A DNA stretch of 64,000 bases from Bacillus sp. cl95 (GCF_900115925.1 NZ_FOYF01000001.1:186001-250000); one strand, 5' to 3'. Shown: positions 44,046 to 52,806, counted from the first letter of the stretch. Numbers and translations: made by a program. The notes: generated by a model not told the origin, from the letters alone.

Positions 44046-45011
44046 GTGAGAAGATATAATAGTAATGATATCCAACAAGCTGCCGACCAAGTAAGAGGTG
44101 CTGGCTTTGGTGATTTCATGTTCCGAGATCCTGGTTCAAGAAGGAGGTCTTGCAAGAAGCAGACTGTTGCCAACACCAGTAGGCGTCGCAGCAACCGTCA
44201 AAACCCTGTAGTCCAAGGAACACAAAGGGGGTGTAGATCTCGCCAAAACCCTGTAGTACAAGGTACTTCTAGACGCCGTTGTTCTACTCGTCGCAGTGGA
44301 GCTGTCCAAGGTACTTCCAGACGCCGTCGTTCTACAAGACGTTGTTCTACTCGTCGTTCTTCACGTAGAAGCGGTCGTTCTACTCGCCGTTCTTCACGCA
44401 GAAGCAGACGCTCTACTCGTCGTTCTTCACGCAGAAGCAGACGCTCTACTCGCCGTTCTTCACGCAGAAGCAGACGCTCTACTCGTCGTTCTTCACGCAG
44501 AAGCAGACGCTCTACTCGTCGTTCTTCAAGATGCTGCCGTACTACTTGTGGTTCTACTCGCTGTTGCACTACTAGACGTCGCTCTTCACGCAGAAGCGGT
44601 CGTTCTACGAGACGCTCTTCACGCAGAAGCGGTCGTTCTACGAGACGTTCTTCACGCAGAAGCGGTCGTTCTACGAGACGTTCTTCACGCAGAAGCGGTC
44701 GTTCTACTCGTCGTTCTTCAAGATGTTGCTGTTCTTGTCGTACTTCACGTAGAAGCGGTCGTTCTACTCGCCGTTCTTCACGTAGAAGCAGACGTTCTAC
44801 TCGTCGTTCTTCACGCAGAAGCAGACGCTCTACTCGTCGTTCTTCACGCAGAAGCGGTCGTTCTACTAGACGCTCTTCACGTAGAAGCGGTCGTTCTAGG
44901 AGACGTTCTTGTAGATGTTGCTGTCACAACAGATGTGATAACCGTTATAACACACAAAGAAGATACTGGAGAGACGGTAACATGTGGGAACTTAGATTGA
45001 ATAGAGACTAA
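44046..45011 (+). CDS. cotG: CotG-like Ser/Arg-repeat spore coat protein
   Basis: A 321-residue highly basic protein. GTG start at 44046, with AAGGAGG upstream. A unique N-terminus (about 1-40) leads to a Cys/Arg region with two copies of RQNPVVQGT, then about 14 copies of an 11-residue unit RSTRRSSRRSG/R encoded by a 33-base repeat, interrupted by Cys-rich spacers. The C-terminus (RRRSCRCCCHNRCDNRY then WELRLNRD) is Cys-rich and ends with a non-repetitive tail. This is the CotG type of coat protein, whose serines are phosphorylated by CotH. Repeats differ from the Lys-rich B. subtilis CotG, so it is an analogue by layout. Confidence 0.88.
   Translation: MRRYNSNDIQQAADQVRGAGFGDFMFRDPGSRRRSCKKQTVANTSRRRSNRQNPVVQGTQRGCRSRQNPVVQGTSRRRCSTRRSGAVQGTSRRRRSTRRCSTRRSSRRSGRSTRRSSRRSRRSTRRSSRRSRRSTRRSSRRSRRSTRRSSRRSRRSTRRSSRCCRTTCGSTRCCTTRRRSSRRSGRSTRRSSRRSGRSTRRSSRRSGRSTRRSSRRSGRSTRRSSRCCCSCRTSRRSGRSTRRSSRRSRRSTRRSSRRSRRSTRRSSRRSGRSTRRSSRRSGRSRRRSCRCCCHNRCDNRYNTQRRYWRDGNMWELRLNRD
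44346..44915 (+). repeat. 33-base tandem repeat array of cotG
   Basis: A tandem array with a period of 33 bases (CGTTCT-ACT-CGTCGT-TCTTCACG), giving 11-residue units. Two variants alternate at the last codon (Gly or Arg). Copy number is likely to vary between strains. It explains long open frames in other phases over this segment, including an antisense one. Confidence 0.9.
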
Positions 45012-45024
45012 TTTTCATGAAATA

Positions 45025-45056
45025 AGATGGCACAACCGATTGATTTGGAGCCATCT
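45025..45056 (+). terminator. Weak terminator after cotG
   Basis: Stem AGATGGC/GCCATCT, tail only ATTA. Confidence 0.5.
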
Positions 45057-45073
45057 ATTAATCCATGAGAAAA

Positions 45074-45096
45074 GGGAAGGTGTAGAACACCTTCCC
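45074..45096 (-). terminator. Terminator of UDP-sugar dehydrogenase gene
   Basis: Stem GGGAAGGTG/CACCTTCCC with a T-rich tail on the minus strand. Confidence 0.75.
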
Positions 45097-45103
45097 TCCT
45101 TTA

Positions 45104-46402
45104 TTATGATATATTATTTCGTCCTACACCTAACACATGCATTCCAGCTTCTTTAAGCTTTTCCAAGTCTAAAATATTTCGACCATCTATGATAAATGGT
45201 TTTTGCATCAAACTTCTAACTTCTTTCCAGTTCAAGTCCAATAACTCTTGCCATTCTGTTGCTAAAAACAAACAATCAGCATCCTTAATTGCATCTCTAA
45301 TCTGATCGTGTTGTTTCACTTCTTTCTTCAAAAAATCAGGTAACTTTGCTACAGGATCAAATGCATGTACTTCACAGCCTATTTGCACCAATCTTTCAAT
45401 TACCTTAATGGCTGGTGAGTTTCTAATATCAGTTGTATTGGGCTTAAAGGAAATACCTAACACAGTTATTTTCTTTTTTGAAAGATCAGGAAAGACACTT
45501 TTCATTTTCTCCACATACATATCTACCTGACACTCATTTACTTTTTTGACAGCAGATAAGATCTGAGTGTTTAGCCCTTGTTCTGCTGTAAAATGGAGCA
45601 TTGCGTCAATGTCTTTTGGAAAACAAGACCCTCCATAACCAATGCCTGATTGCAAGAAAGAAGGACCAATTCTCGGATCTAAGCCAATCGCTTTTGAAAT
45701 TTCATTAATGTCAGCCCCATAGCCATCACAAATCCTAGCCATTTCATTAATAAACGAAATTTTTGTAGCCAAAAAGAAATTATTGGCGTATTTAATCATT
45801 TCAGCCTCTTCCAAGTTGGTTACCACAAATGGTGCGTCAATTGATGAGTAAAGCTGCCTCATTAGTTCTTCTGAGATGGTATCTTCAGACGAAACACCTA
45901 TTACCGTTTTACTCGGAAAGAGCATATCTCTAAGTGCCGAGCCTTCTCGTAAGAATTCTGGATTGGAGACGATATTAAAACTCCCATACGGTATCCCTGT
46001 TGATAGTAATCTTTTTTTCAGCCCTGCATTTGTACCAGGTGGTACAGTACTTTTGACCACAATGGTTTTATAATTCACCAAGGCATTCCCTATATCATCA
46101 ATCACCCTATTTAGTGCGGATAAATCGCTCCTACCATCTTTCGCTGAGGGAGTTCCCACAGTAATCATTAAGATATTACTTTCCACAACCGCTTTTTCTA
46201 AATTGGTGTGAAAAGACATATTCTCCATATTTTCTTTGAACATCTCATTAAGCCCTGGTTCGTATACTGGCAATATACCTTTTTTTAAGGATTCTATTTT
46301 ATCCTCATCAAGATCGATACATTGTACAGTATGTCCTAATTTAGCTAGGACGGTTGCAGTTGTTAATCCGACATAGCCTACACCAATTACACATACCTTC
46401 AA
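45104..46402 (-). CDS. ugd: UDP-glucose/GDP-mannose dehydrogenase family protein
   Basis: A 432-residue NAD-dependent sugar-nucleotide dehydrogenase. GVGYVGLTTATVLAKLGH is the N-terminal NAD site; catalytic Cys is in GIGYGGSCFPKDI with Lys in LATKISFINE. It would oxidise UDP-glucose to UDP-glucuronate (or a related sugar), feeding surface polymers. TTG 46402 was chosen because an AGTAGGTG lies 7 bases upstream; an ATG at 46435 would add a poorly conserved leader. Probable partner of the glycan genes near 60 kb, by function only. Confidence 0.9.
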   Translation of the reverse strand: MKVCVIGVGYVGLTTATVLAKLGHTVQCIDLDEDKIESLKKGILPVYEPGLNEMFKENMENMSFHTNLEKAVVESNILMITVGTPSAKDGRSDLSALNRVIDDIGNALVNYKTIVVKSTVPPGTNAGLKKRLLSTGIPYGSFNIVSNPEFLREGSALRDMLFPSKTVIGVSSEDTISEELMRQLYSSIDAPFVVTNLEEAEMIKYANNFFLATKISFINEMARICDGYGADINEISKAIGLDPRIGPSFLQSGIGYGGSCFPKDIDAMLHFTAEQGLNTQILSAVKKVNECQVDMYVEKMKSVFPDLSKKKITVLGISFKPNTTDIRNSPAIKVIERLVQIGCEVHAFDPVAKLPDFLKKEVKQHDQIRDAIKDADCLFLATEWQELLDLNWKEVRSLMQKPFIIDGRNILDLEKLKEAGMHVLGVGRNNIS

Positions 46403-46450
46403 ATGTTTGCACCTACTTACTACATGTTGTTCCATTATTATACGCAAAAA

Positions 46451-46477
46451 ACAGCCCGACCGAAATGGTCGGGCTGT
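46451..46477 (-). terminator. Terminator of second csp gene
   Basis: Perfect 11-base stem ACAGCCCGACC/GGTCGGGCTGT with Ts on the minus strand. Confidence 0.9.
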
Positions 46478-46492
46478 CGTACATAGTTAAGA

Positions 46493-46693
46493 TTATTTTT
46501 TCGTTACGTTTGCAGCTTGTGGTCCACGAGCTCCTTCTACAACTTCGAAAGAAACTTCTTGACCTTCTTCTAATGTTTTAAAACCTTCAGATTGGATTGC
46601 AGAGTAGTGTACAAATACATCTTTTCCTTCTTCAGACTCAATAAATCCGAAACCTTTTTCTGCATTAAACCATTTAACTTTACCGTTTTTCAT
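46493..46693 (-). CDS. CspA-family cold-shock protein (second copy)
   Basis: A 66-residue cold-shock domain with RNP1 KGFGFIES and RNP2 [12 protein letters not shown] 46693 has an AGGAGG about 9 bases upstream; the longer frame to 46723 includes the site itself. Differs from the copy at 11797 at about a quarter of positions. Confidence 0.95.
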   Translation of the reverse strand: MKNGKVKWFNAEKGFGFIESEEGKDVFVHYSAIQSEGFKTLEEGQEVSFEVVEGARGPQAANVTKK

Positions 46694-46899
46694 GTAAAAA
46701 AATCCTCCTATTGGCTCAAGCAAAAGCCGTGTGTTAATTCACCAAATCACAACGCATTTAGCTTTACAACTACTCCCCTTCCAACAATCTGAACAGGTTT
46801 TTACATAAATCTAACACGTGTATCGGTTGCTTATAATTTATCATTTTACTATCCTCTTGTCAATAAAAATTCAGTAAATTCTGATTATTAAACCTGTTT

Positions 46900-47043
46900 T
46901 CATGTTCTCTCTTTCAACCGTTCTGGAAGGCTTTGAATTGATTGCACAACTGTATCAAGCTTGGCTTCGATTCTGTAAAGCAAGTACAGTGTTACTACAA
47001 TCGGAAACCCTACATCACTTATGAAAGGTATGAACTGTTCCAT
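46900..47043 (-). CDS. YvrJ family small protein
   Basis: A 47-residue peptide beginning MEQFIPFISDVGFPIVVTLYLLYRIE, with one membrane helix and an amphipathic C-terminus (KLDTVVQSIQSLPERLKER). An AGGAGG(T) lies 6 bases before the ATG. It sits just after DUF2922 and DUF1659 genes on the same strand, the usual partners of YvrJ in Bacillus. Function unknown. It is too short for routine ORF lists. Confidence 0.85.
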   Translation of the reverse strand: MEQFIPFISDVGFPIVVTLYLLYRIEAKLDTVVQSIQSLPERLKERT

Positions 47044-47073
47044 TATGGCACCTCCTCCCTTCTTATGAAATAA

Positions 47074-47106
47074 GAGAGGCTGCCCTGCATGGGATCAGCC
47101 CCTCTT
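47074..47106 (-). terminator. Hairpin between DUF2922 and yvrJ-type genes
   Basis: Stem AGAGGCTG/CAGCCCCTCT (one bulge) between two co-directional small genes; may be partly read through. Confidence 0.5.
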
Positions 47107-47111
47107 TCATC

Positions 47112-47330
47112 TTAGTTCAACTCATATTCAGTAACATTACGCTCTACCACACGGGCTGATTTTGCCGAAACGAAACTGCCTGATGTTGTAAAGAATACAT
47201 TCGCAGCGATAATTTGTTCCATTGATTGCTTAACAATCGCTGGTTCAATTGGTTCTTTAGGGTTATCCACTCCTAGTCTTACCGTTTTACCTGCTTCCGT
47301 AATAAATTGCATTTCTAATGTTTTTGCCAT
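47112..47330 (-). CDS. DUF2922 family protein
   Basis: A 72-residue protein beginning MAKTLEMQFITEAGKTVRLGV and ending VERNVTEYEL. DUF2922 is a small family of spore-forming Firmicutes, always next to DUF1659 and YvrJ. ATG 47330 has GGGGAGGTG upstream. Role unknown. Confidence 0.85.
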   Translation of the reverse strand: MAKTLEMQFITEAGKTVRLGVDNPKEPIEPAIVKQSMEQIIAANVFFTTSGSFVSAKSARVVERNVTEYELN

Positions 47331-47410
47331 GTCATTCACCTCCCCTTTAGTTATTTTTTAGCCTTTTTAGTTCCCAATCACGATCGACCCTAAAAATAGC
47401 TATTTGGAAT

Positions 47411-47629
47411 TTATCCGATGATTTCAGAGTTATCGGTTCTTTCAACGCTGCTGAGAACATCTTTACTCAATGAAGCGAGTGCATTTGCCGCCTGACTTAA
47501 CTCATCTGCCGTCGAATCTTTCTTAATGTTGTTCAATGTTTTTGTTTTCAGAATTGGATTTCCTTTCTCATCCACTCCAACCTCAAAAACTAAGCGCAAT
47601 TTTGTATCTCCTAACAATGCTTGTGCCAT
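47411..47629 (-). CDS. DUF1659 family protein
   Basis: A 72-residue protein with the DUF1659 pattern DTKLRLVFEVGVDEKGNPILK then TLNNIKKDSTADEL. AAGGAGGTGAGG site 4-5 bases from the ATG. Upstream partner of DUF2922/YvrJ; they form a short operon. Confidence 0.85.
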   Translation of the reverse strand: MAQALLGDTKLRLVFEVGVDEKGNPILKTKTLNNIKKDSTADELSQAANALASLSKDVLSSVERTDNSEIIG

Positions 47630-47849
47630 TGTCCCTCACCTCCTTTCACCTTTTATATAGTGTTTGAAAAGAGAAAAGGACATGGTATGGGCAAGTTTTT
47701 TTCAAAGCCATAATTTTTGAAAGGATTTTCTTTCTTAATTTGAATAGTAAGGAATCTAAGGTACTCTTCGAAAAGGCTGAATCAATGTCCTGAGGAATAT
47801 CGTACTTTCAATACCCGCTGACATAGATGTTTTTCCTAAGGCATAAAAA

Positions 47850-47876
47850 AACCAGCTCTCATGGTGAGAACTGGTT
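47850..47876 (-). terminator. Terminator of chemoreceptor gene
   Basis: Stem AACCAGCTCTC/GAGAACTGGTT with Ts on the minus strand. Confidence 0.85.
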
Positions 47877-47886
47877 CCTTACTGGC

Positions 47887-49578
47887 TTATACTTTAAATT
47901 TAGAGACTACATCCTGAAGTTCTTCTGCAAGTTTGGCTAAAGATTCCGCAGATGTGGTTACTTCCTCCATCGTTGCTAGCTGTTCTTGCGTTGCCGCTGA
48001 GCTTTCCTGTGTGGCATGTGCGCTTTCTTCTGAAATTGATCTTACATGTGTAATAGCACCTGTAATCTCCTTGCTGAATGCCGTCATTTCTTCTACAGCA
48101 GCTGACATTTCCTGAACCTTTCCTGAAACACCTTCAATGCTATCAGAAATTTTACTGAAGGCTTCACTTGCGGATTTCGTTTCTTGAATACCTCCCGCAA
48201 CTTGTTGATTTCCTTCTTCCATTGCTTCGACAGCCTGTTCTGTTTCTTTCTGTATCATTCCAATCATTTGTCTGATTTGATCGGCGGATTTTTTAGACTC
48301 TTCTGCAAGCTTTCTTACTTCGTCTGCAACCACCGCAAACCCCCTGCCGTGTTCTCCTGCTCTAGCAGCTTCAATTGCTGCATTTAATGCGAGCAAGTTG
48401 GTCTGGTCGGCTATGCCAGTGATGATTGAAACAATATTGCTGATTTCATGTGATTTTTCTTCAAGTGACTGGATAAGGGCTGTCGCATTTCCAACTGATT
48501 GGTAAATACTATTCATCTGCCCGACAACTTTTTCGACAGACTTTGTTCCTATTTTCGTTAATCCTGTTGCTTCTTCCGTAGCCAGAAGCATTTCTTCACT
48601 ATTCATGGCTACTTGTTGTATTCCAGATGCCATTTCCTCTACCGAAGCGGACACTTCTCTAAAACTATGCAGTTGCTGTTCGGTTCCTTGGGCATGCCTT
48701 TGCGTAATTTGGGCAACTTGCTCTGCAGCAGATGTACTTTGTTCAGCACTCGCAGCAAGTTCTTCAGAGCCTGATGCGACTTGCACAGATGAATCGCGAA
48801 CTTGACCTACAACCACTCGCAAATCGCTTACCATTGCATTTAACGACGTAACCAGTTCGCCAATTTCATCTCGATTTTTCACGCTTAGTTCTTCTACTGA
48901 AAGATCTCCTTCTGCGACCCTTCGAAGGGAATTTGCTGCTAACACTAGAGGTTTTGAAATCATTCTGCTGATTCCATACGCAATTGCCATACCTGATGCG
49001 ACAGCAATCAAACTGACGATGATGACAGTCAGCATTGTCTTTTTGGTTTGAGCGGTATTTTGGTTACTTGCTTTTTTCAATTGTTCTTCTTGATATTTTA
49101 CAAGCTCATCTGCTTTTGCTTTTAGGTCACTCCCTACACGTTGAGCAGATGTATTCATTAATGAAAGATATGAATCTTCATTATTTTGGCGTTTAAAAGC
49201 AAATTGTTTTTCTACAACTTCTTGATAAATTTTATTAACCGCTTCCAATTGTTTTACCAAAGCGCCGCCTTTTTGACTAGTGGAAAGCTTCTTCAGTTCA
49301 TTCATATTCTTATTAAATTCTTCAAGAGAAGCGTTATACTCATCATAATAGGACGAATAGCCTGTTAGGAGATAGCCTCGAACTGCAGCTGATTGTTCCT
49401 TTTGTGAAATTTGGAGTTCTTCAACAAGAATCATCTTATGCACACGGTCCTGAATCAATTCGCGATAAGATTGATCAACTTTTTGAATCTGGTAGATTGA
49501 TAGACTAGCAACGATTCCAAGCAATGCCAATACAAATATGAACCCTCCGAAAAGCTTCTTTGCCACTGTGAACTTCAT
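47887..49578 (-). CDS. Methyl-accepting chemotaxis protein
   Basis: A 563-residue transmembrane chemoreceptor. TM1 at about 10-30, a four-helix-bundle-type sensor (about 35-180), TM2 at about 183-205, HAMP (about 206-258), and a cytoplasmic signalling domain whose tip is [40 protein letters not shown]. It would signal through CheA/CheW. The gene is preceded by a c-di-GMP-I riboswitch with a terminator, so its expression is likely c-di-GMP controlled. Ligand unknown. Confidence 0.95.
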   Translation of the reverse strand: MKFTVAKKLFGGFIFVLALLGIVASLSIYQIQKVDQSYRELIQDRVHKMILVEELQISQKEQSAAVRGYLLTGYSSYYDEYNASLEEFNKNMNELKKLSTSQKGGALVKQLEAVNKIYQEVVEKQFAFKRQNNEDSYLSLMNTSAQRVGSDLKAKADELVKYQEEQLKKASNQNTAQTKKTMLTVIIVSLIAVASGMAIAYGISRMISKPLVLAANSLRRVAEGDLSVEELSVKNRDEIGELVTSLNAMVSDLRVVVGQVRDSSVQVASGSEELAASAEQSTSAAEQVAQITQRHAQGTEQQLHSFREVSASVEEMASGIQQVAMNSEEMLLATEEATGLTKIGTKSVEKVVGQMNSIYQSVGNATALIQSLEEKSHEISNIVSIITGIADQTNLLALNAAIEAARAGEHGRGFAVVADEVRKLAEESKKSADQIRQMIGMIQKETEQAVEAMEEGNQQVAGGIQETKSASEAFSKISDSIEGVSGKVQEMSAAVEEMTAFSKEITGAITHVRSISEESAHATQESSAATQEQLATMEEVTTSAESLAKLAEELQDVVSKFKV

Positions 49579-49610
49579 GATGAATTCCCCTTTTAGTCTA
49601 TTTTTACTAA

Positions 49611-49640
49611 CAAAAAACTACCCCGCAAAACGAGGTAGCA
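49611..49640 (-). terminator. Expression-platform terminator of c-di-GMP riboswitch
   Basis: Minus-strand hairpin CTACCTCG/CGGGGTAG followed by TTTTTT, 33 bases before the chemoreceptor start and after the aptamer. Confidence 0.85.
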
Positions 49641-49661
49641 CCCATGACTCAAAAGAAATTG

Positions 49662-49745
49662 AATGCAACTGGCTAGCTTCTCAAATAAGAGGAAGCCCCT
49701 CTAGTTTTGCGTCCTGCTTTTTCAAGCAGTTTGCCTATGAAATTA
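49662..49745 (-). promoter_or_regulatory. Cyclic di-GMP-I (GEMM-I) riboswitch aptamer
   Basis: The minus strand carries the GEMM-I core AGGCAAAC ... GAAA-type loop ... GCAGGACGCAAAAC, with a second arm closing in GCTAGCC. The AGGCAAACTGCTTGAAAAAG and GGACGCAAA elements match the aptamer consensus. Downstream terminator at 49611-49640 makes it an off/on switch of the chemoreceptor gene. Orientation of the response cannot be decided by eye. Confidence 0.85.
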
Positions 49746-49770
49746 TAAAAATTGTAAGACTTATAGAACT

Positions 49771-49799
49771 ATTCTACCCTTTCTGTAAACGTAAAACAA
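49771..49799 (-). promoter_or_regulatory. Sigma-A promoter for the riboswitch-chemoreceptor transcript
   Basis: TTGTTT (49799-49794 on the minus strand) and TAGAAT (49776-49771) are separated by 17 bases. Transcription would begin near 49764, just before the aptamer. Confidence 0.6.
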
Positions 49800-49856
49800 T
49801 CTCTCATTCCAAGAAAATAGTTCTATTTCCTTAATAAGATAGACTAAATTTGACAT

Positions 49857-50627
49857 TTAGGTGAATGCGCTATTAAATCTTTTATTTCCTAGACCATGAA
49901 GCAATCTGATCCATCTAAATGGTTTAATAAAATAATGATACATTGAGATAATCATAATAAATGACAAGCAATGAAGCATAAAAAACTTGATAGAAATTGA
50001 TAAATTTAAATCCTTTATGCAAAAACCGAAATGACAATTATGGGTTGATGACTCACATAAACTGGCATGGAAGCTTCTGCACAACAAAGTAACATTCTAT
50101 TTGTTTTTGAAAAGTATTTTTCTCCAATAAAAAAGATGAAAGCAACTGTAAAAATGAGCAACACGAACAAATACCAGGGGTGAAGACTATAAATGCAAAA
50201 TTACCGGTCCCCCCAATTTCAAGGTAAAGTCAGTCCATCGAAATAATACGGAAAGAATGATAAGAATGAACCACTGAATTGGCCATGTGTAATTCTTTCT
50301 ATATATACTTGCGGCGGTGCCAAAACAAACACGCCAAATACGAGTGGAATGCCCAAGTGAAGCCAACGTTCTTTTAAATATGCTTTGGTTGATCTTTTTC
50401 TGAGCGCATACAAACACTTATGCCTGATATAACAAAAAACAATGGCATCAACCATTAACCTATTAACAGTGAGAATGAAAGAATAACGTTCGAATTCAGT
50501 TCGTTATTTTTCACATGCCATGGCCATGGATTGAAAAACATGAATCAGTGGTAAACAAGCACTGCTAGAGTAGCTATCACTCGGAGCAATCAAGATCGTA
50601 ACGTCTTATCAAAAAATTTTCTCGCAT
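49857..50627 (-). pseudogene. Acyltransferase-3 family relic
   Basis: Minus-strand fragments in several frames join into an acyltransferase-3 (membrane O-acyltransferase, OatA-like) protein. N-terminal YDLD-x-LRVIATLAVLVYH and FMFFNPWPWHVK, then WLMPLFFVISGISV, then KERWLHLGIPLVFGVFVLAPPQVYIER, then C-terminal AEASMPVYVSHQPIIV and YHYFIKPFRWIRLL. Stops occur near FVYH and after SFSLLIG, one base is missing after DLDC, and about 140 residues of the middle appear deleted. Not functional. Confidence 0.8.
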
Positions 50628-50775
50628 CACTTAAAACCACCTTCAAACAAATCTAGTTCAATTGTCTAGTTTTCCAACTCTTTGAAAATACATTTTCCCC
50701 CTCAATCCTCGATGTTGAAAGTACAAACTATCTTTTGCTTTTCTTCATAAACTGAAGGGTAAGGAGGTGAGTACG

Positions 50776-51057
50776 ATGAATCTGATAGATTTCTTGAATG
50801 AAAACTACTTCATGCTTGTTCCTGCTCTATGTGTACTTGGTTACGCTCTCAAACAAACGCCTCAAATCCCCAATTGGTCCATCATCTGGATTCTATTCTT
50901 TATGTCCTTCACACTAGCGACTTACGCCTATGGTTTTGAATTTGAGGCGATTGTAAACAGTATTACAGCAACCGGAGTTTCCTTATTTGGCCAACAGTTG
51001 TTATGTATTCGAGATAAGGATCCTCCATCCGACAAAAAAGATAATGAACTAGATTAA
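50776..51057 (+). CDS. Phage-holin-family small membrane protein
   Basis: A 93-residue protein with two or three membrane helices (LVPALCVLGYALKQTP, SIIWILFFMSFTLATYAYGF, and AIVNSITATGVSLFGQQLL) and a charged C-terminus. This layout matches the Bacillus phage-holin superfamily. ATG 50776 has AAGGAGGTG. No other phage genes are nearby, so it is likely a stand-alone holin-like protein rather than a prophage. Confidence 0.7.
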   Translation: MNLIDFLNENYFMLVPALCVLGYALKQTPQIPNWSIIWILFFMSFTLATYAYGFEFEAIVNSITATGVSLFGQQLLCIRDKDPPSDKKDNELD

Positions 51058-51187
51058 CCAGGTTTATCTACTTTATCATCAGGTAGAAAAAGAGATACTA
51101 CATTCTTTTCTGCCTGATGGTATATTAATACATAGAATTATTTTTATCATTAAAGGAGAAAATAGAGAACATTAAATTCCCCCAAAA

Positions 51188-51230
51188 AAAGAGCTGAACA
51201 TCGCCAGACTACCAGCGTGCTCAACTCTTT
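51188..51230 (-). terminator. Terminator of the symporter relic
   Basis: Stem AAAGAGCTGA/TCAACTCTTT with a long loop and a T run on the minus strand. Confidence 0.65.
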
Positions 51231-51242
51231 AGTAAACTTCTT

Positions 51243-51587
51243 TTATGCTGCTTCCGATTCCTTCGTGTGAATGCGCTTCATAAATTCATTCACATCAGCA
51301 GGAACTTTGCGATTAATCTTAGGAACGCTATAAACAGAAAGGAATCCAATTGGTACTGTAATAATGCCTGGAACCTTAAATTGTAAGAAAAGCGGTAAAG
51401 TTTCGATCATGTACATTGATACTAGTAATCCGATTACTAGTCCAGCAATCGCATCCTTTTCTGTGATGCCTCTCCACCAAATTCCAAGAATGAAGATTGG
51501 TGTAAATGTACTTGCTGCTACCGTAAAGGCAAGGGCAACCAAGTGGCCGATAGAAGCTTCTTTTACCATTAACCCTAAAATACCGTA
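51243..51587 (-). pseudogene. 3' fragment of a sodium:solute symporter
   Basis: About 115 codons that match the C-terminus of an SSS-family symporter (acetate/proline permease type): IYGILGLMVKEASIGHLVALAFTVAAST, then TPIFILGIWWRGITEKDAIAGLVIG. The frame begins abruptly after an in-frame TGA at about 51588; the roughly 400-residue 5' part that a 500-residue symporter needs is missing, and a terminator of the next gene sits 20 bases upstream. An internal ATG has no ribosome binding site. Truncated by deletion. Confidence 0.8.
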
Positions 51588-51605
51588 AATAATTCATTCA
51601 AAATC

Positions 51606-51638
51606 ACAAAGACCTTCAATTCGTTTGAAGGTCTTTGT
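51606..51638 (-). terminator. Terminator after the 51639 membrane protein gene
   Basis: Fourteen-base perfect stem ACAAAGACCTTCAA/TTGAAGGTCTTTGT. Confidence 0.85.
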
Positions 51639-52487
51639 CTATTTAGCTAAAGTATTCTTATCTTCTCGATATTTTAAGATAAGCTTGTTAAAATACTTCC
51701 CAATTAGGAACATAGCCGCATGCACAGGAAAAAAAGTGTATGGATTCCATTTTTTCGCTTTAATTATTTTTAGTTTAAAAAACAACTGATCCATCATATG
51801 CAAAGAAAAAAGCCCAAACAATATTGAATTCAATTTATTGATTTTTGTAGATGCCGTACCAATCGCACTCTGAATGAATGTATATAGGGGCAGTAAAATA
51901 AAATGCTCCCAGTATTTATCCTTAAAGAATCCTATTCGAAAGAGGAATTGCTTTGATATCGCCAATAAAAAGAAGTAAATATTCGTGTAATTGACCCAAT
52001 AATAGAAGAACAAGGAGATTGCAGGCATTACTTTAGCATTGGGATCCTGTAATCCTTTATTCCAACGATTAACAATATTGAAGTAATACGGCATCGCTAT
52101 TATTGTGTATTTTGTCCTCCAAGAGAGATTCTTGAAAATACCCCACTTGATAAAAATCTTTTCCACTCCTCCAAAAAGAAGGGATGCAAAGATCCTCCAT
52201 TTTTCATCAAACTTGAAAAACGCAAGGAAGGTGCCCATAATCGGTACAAATACTGCTTGAGAAAGCAATGCCCCAAAAACCGAATCAATCCATTTATTCT
52301 TAAAAACCTTAGGATAATAGGTATACATTTTAAATACATTTAACACAAAATACTCGAATACATAGGCAATCCCTATACTACTGAACAATAATACCAATGT
52401 TTTTTGCTTCTTATGAAAGAAAGTAAATATCAATAAGAACAGATGAAGAACTCCTAAAATCATAAAGGGTCTGGATTGTCTTTTCAT
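51639..52487 (-). CDS. Multi-pass membrane protein, unknown
   Basis: A 282-residue protein with about six to seven helices, strongly basic and aromatic (YYWVNYTNIYFFLLAI). Two halves look loosely similar in their FF...K.EK/EH patterns. I do not recognise the family. No ribosome binding site better than a weak purine stretch (TTAATTATG) is visible before the ATG. Single-gene unit. Confidence 0.65.
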   Translation of the reverse strand: MKRQSRPFMILGVLHLFLLIFTFFHKKQKTLVLLFSSIGIAYVFEYFVLNVFKMYTYYPKVFKNKWIDSVFGALLSQAVFVPIMGTFLAFFKFDEKWRIFASLLFGGVEKIFIKWGIFKNLSWRTKYTIIAMPYYFNIVNRWNKGLQDPNAKVMPAISLFFYYWVNYTNIYFFLLAISKQFLFRIGFFKDKYWEHFILLPLYTFIQSAIGTASTKINKLNSILFGLFSLHMMDQLFFKLKIIKAKKWNPYTFFPVHAAMFLIGKYFNKLILKYREDKNTLAK

Positions 52488-52588
52488 AATTAAGTTCCTA
52501 CTTCATCGATAGTTTCCTCTAGTTTCTCCCAAATAGCGAAAAAATATGAAGCTTGTCCATTATTTAATTGCAAATGAGTTTACGATAA

Positions 52589-52640
52589 AACACCCCAAAC
52601 AGATGGTTTAATGAAATCCAGCTGTTTGGGGTGTTTTTTA
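52589..52640. terminator. Long perfect hairpin in the 52488-52872 gap
   Basis: Stem AACACCCCAAACAG/CTGTTTGGGGTGTT with TTTTTT on the plus side. It stands alone with no obvious plus-strand gene before it; the gap of 385 bases has no other feature besides the terminator at 52807. Confidence 0.8.
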
Positions 52641-52806
52641 GAATAATCACAATCATTCTTAATCATGAAGACAATAAAGAATCCAGTATTATCCTTTCGA
52701 GGAGTCATGCACCTTCCACTCCTCTTAACAAATAACAGAAAATTAACATTGTACTTTAATATAGACGATTCATAAAACATTTCATTGTCATTAAAATGTA
52801 AGAAAT

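Noticed and set aside
44346-44915. CRISPR-like periodicity
   Set aside because: Coding 33-base repeats without spacers; belongs to cotG.
44198-45000. Long open frames in other phases across the cotG repeats (plus-strand alternative and antisense)
   Set aside because: They are produced by the 33-base repeat, which has no stops in several frames. They lack ribosome binding sites and read as Leu/Val/Ala or Arg/Glu monotony.
50776-51057. Prophage suggested by holin-like gene
   Set aside because: No other phage genes or attachment sites nearby; holin-like genes occur alone in bacilli.
52580-52780. Small minus-strand frame with an AGGAGTGG before an internal ATG (MTPRKDNTGF)
   Set aside because: Its last third lies inside the perfect hairpin at 52589-52640, and the composition looks random.
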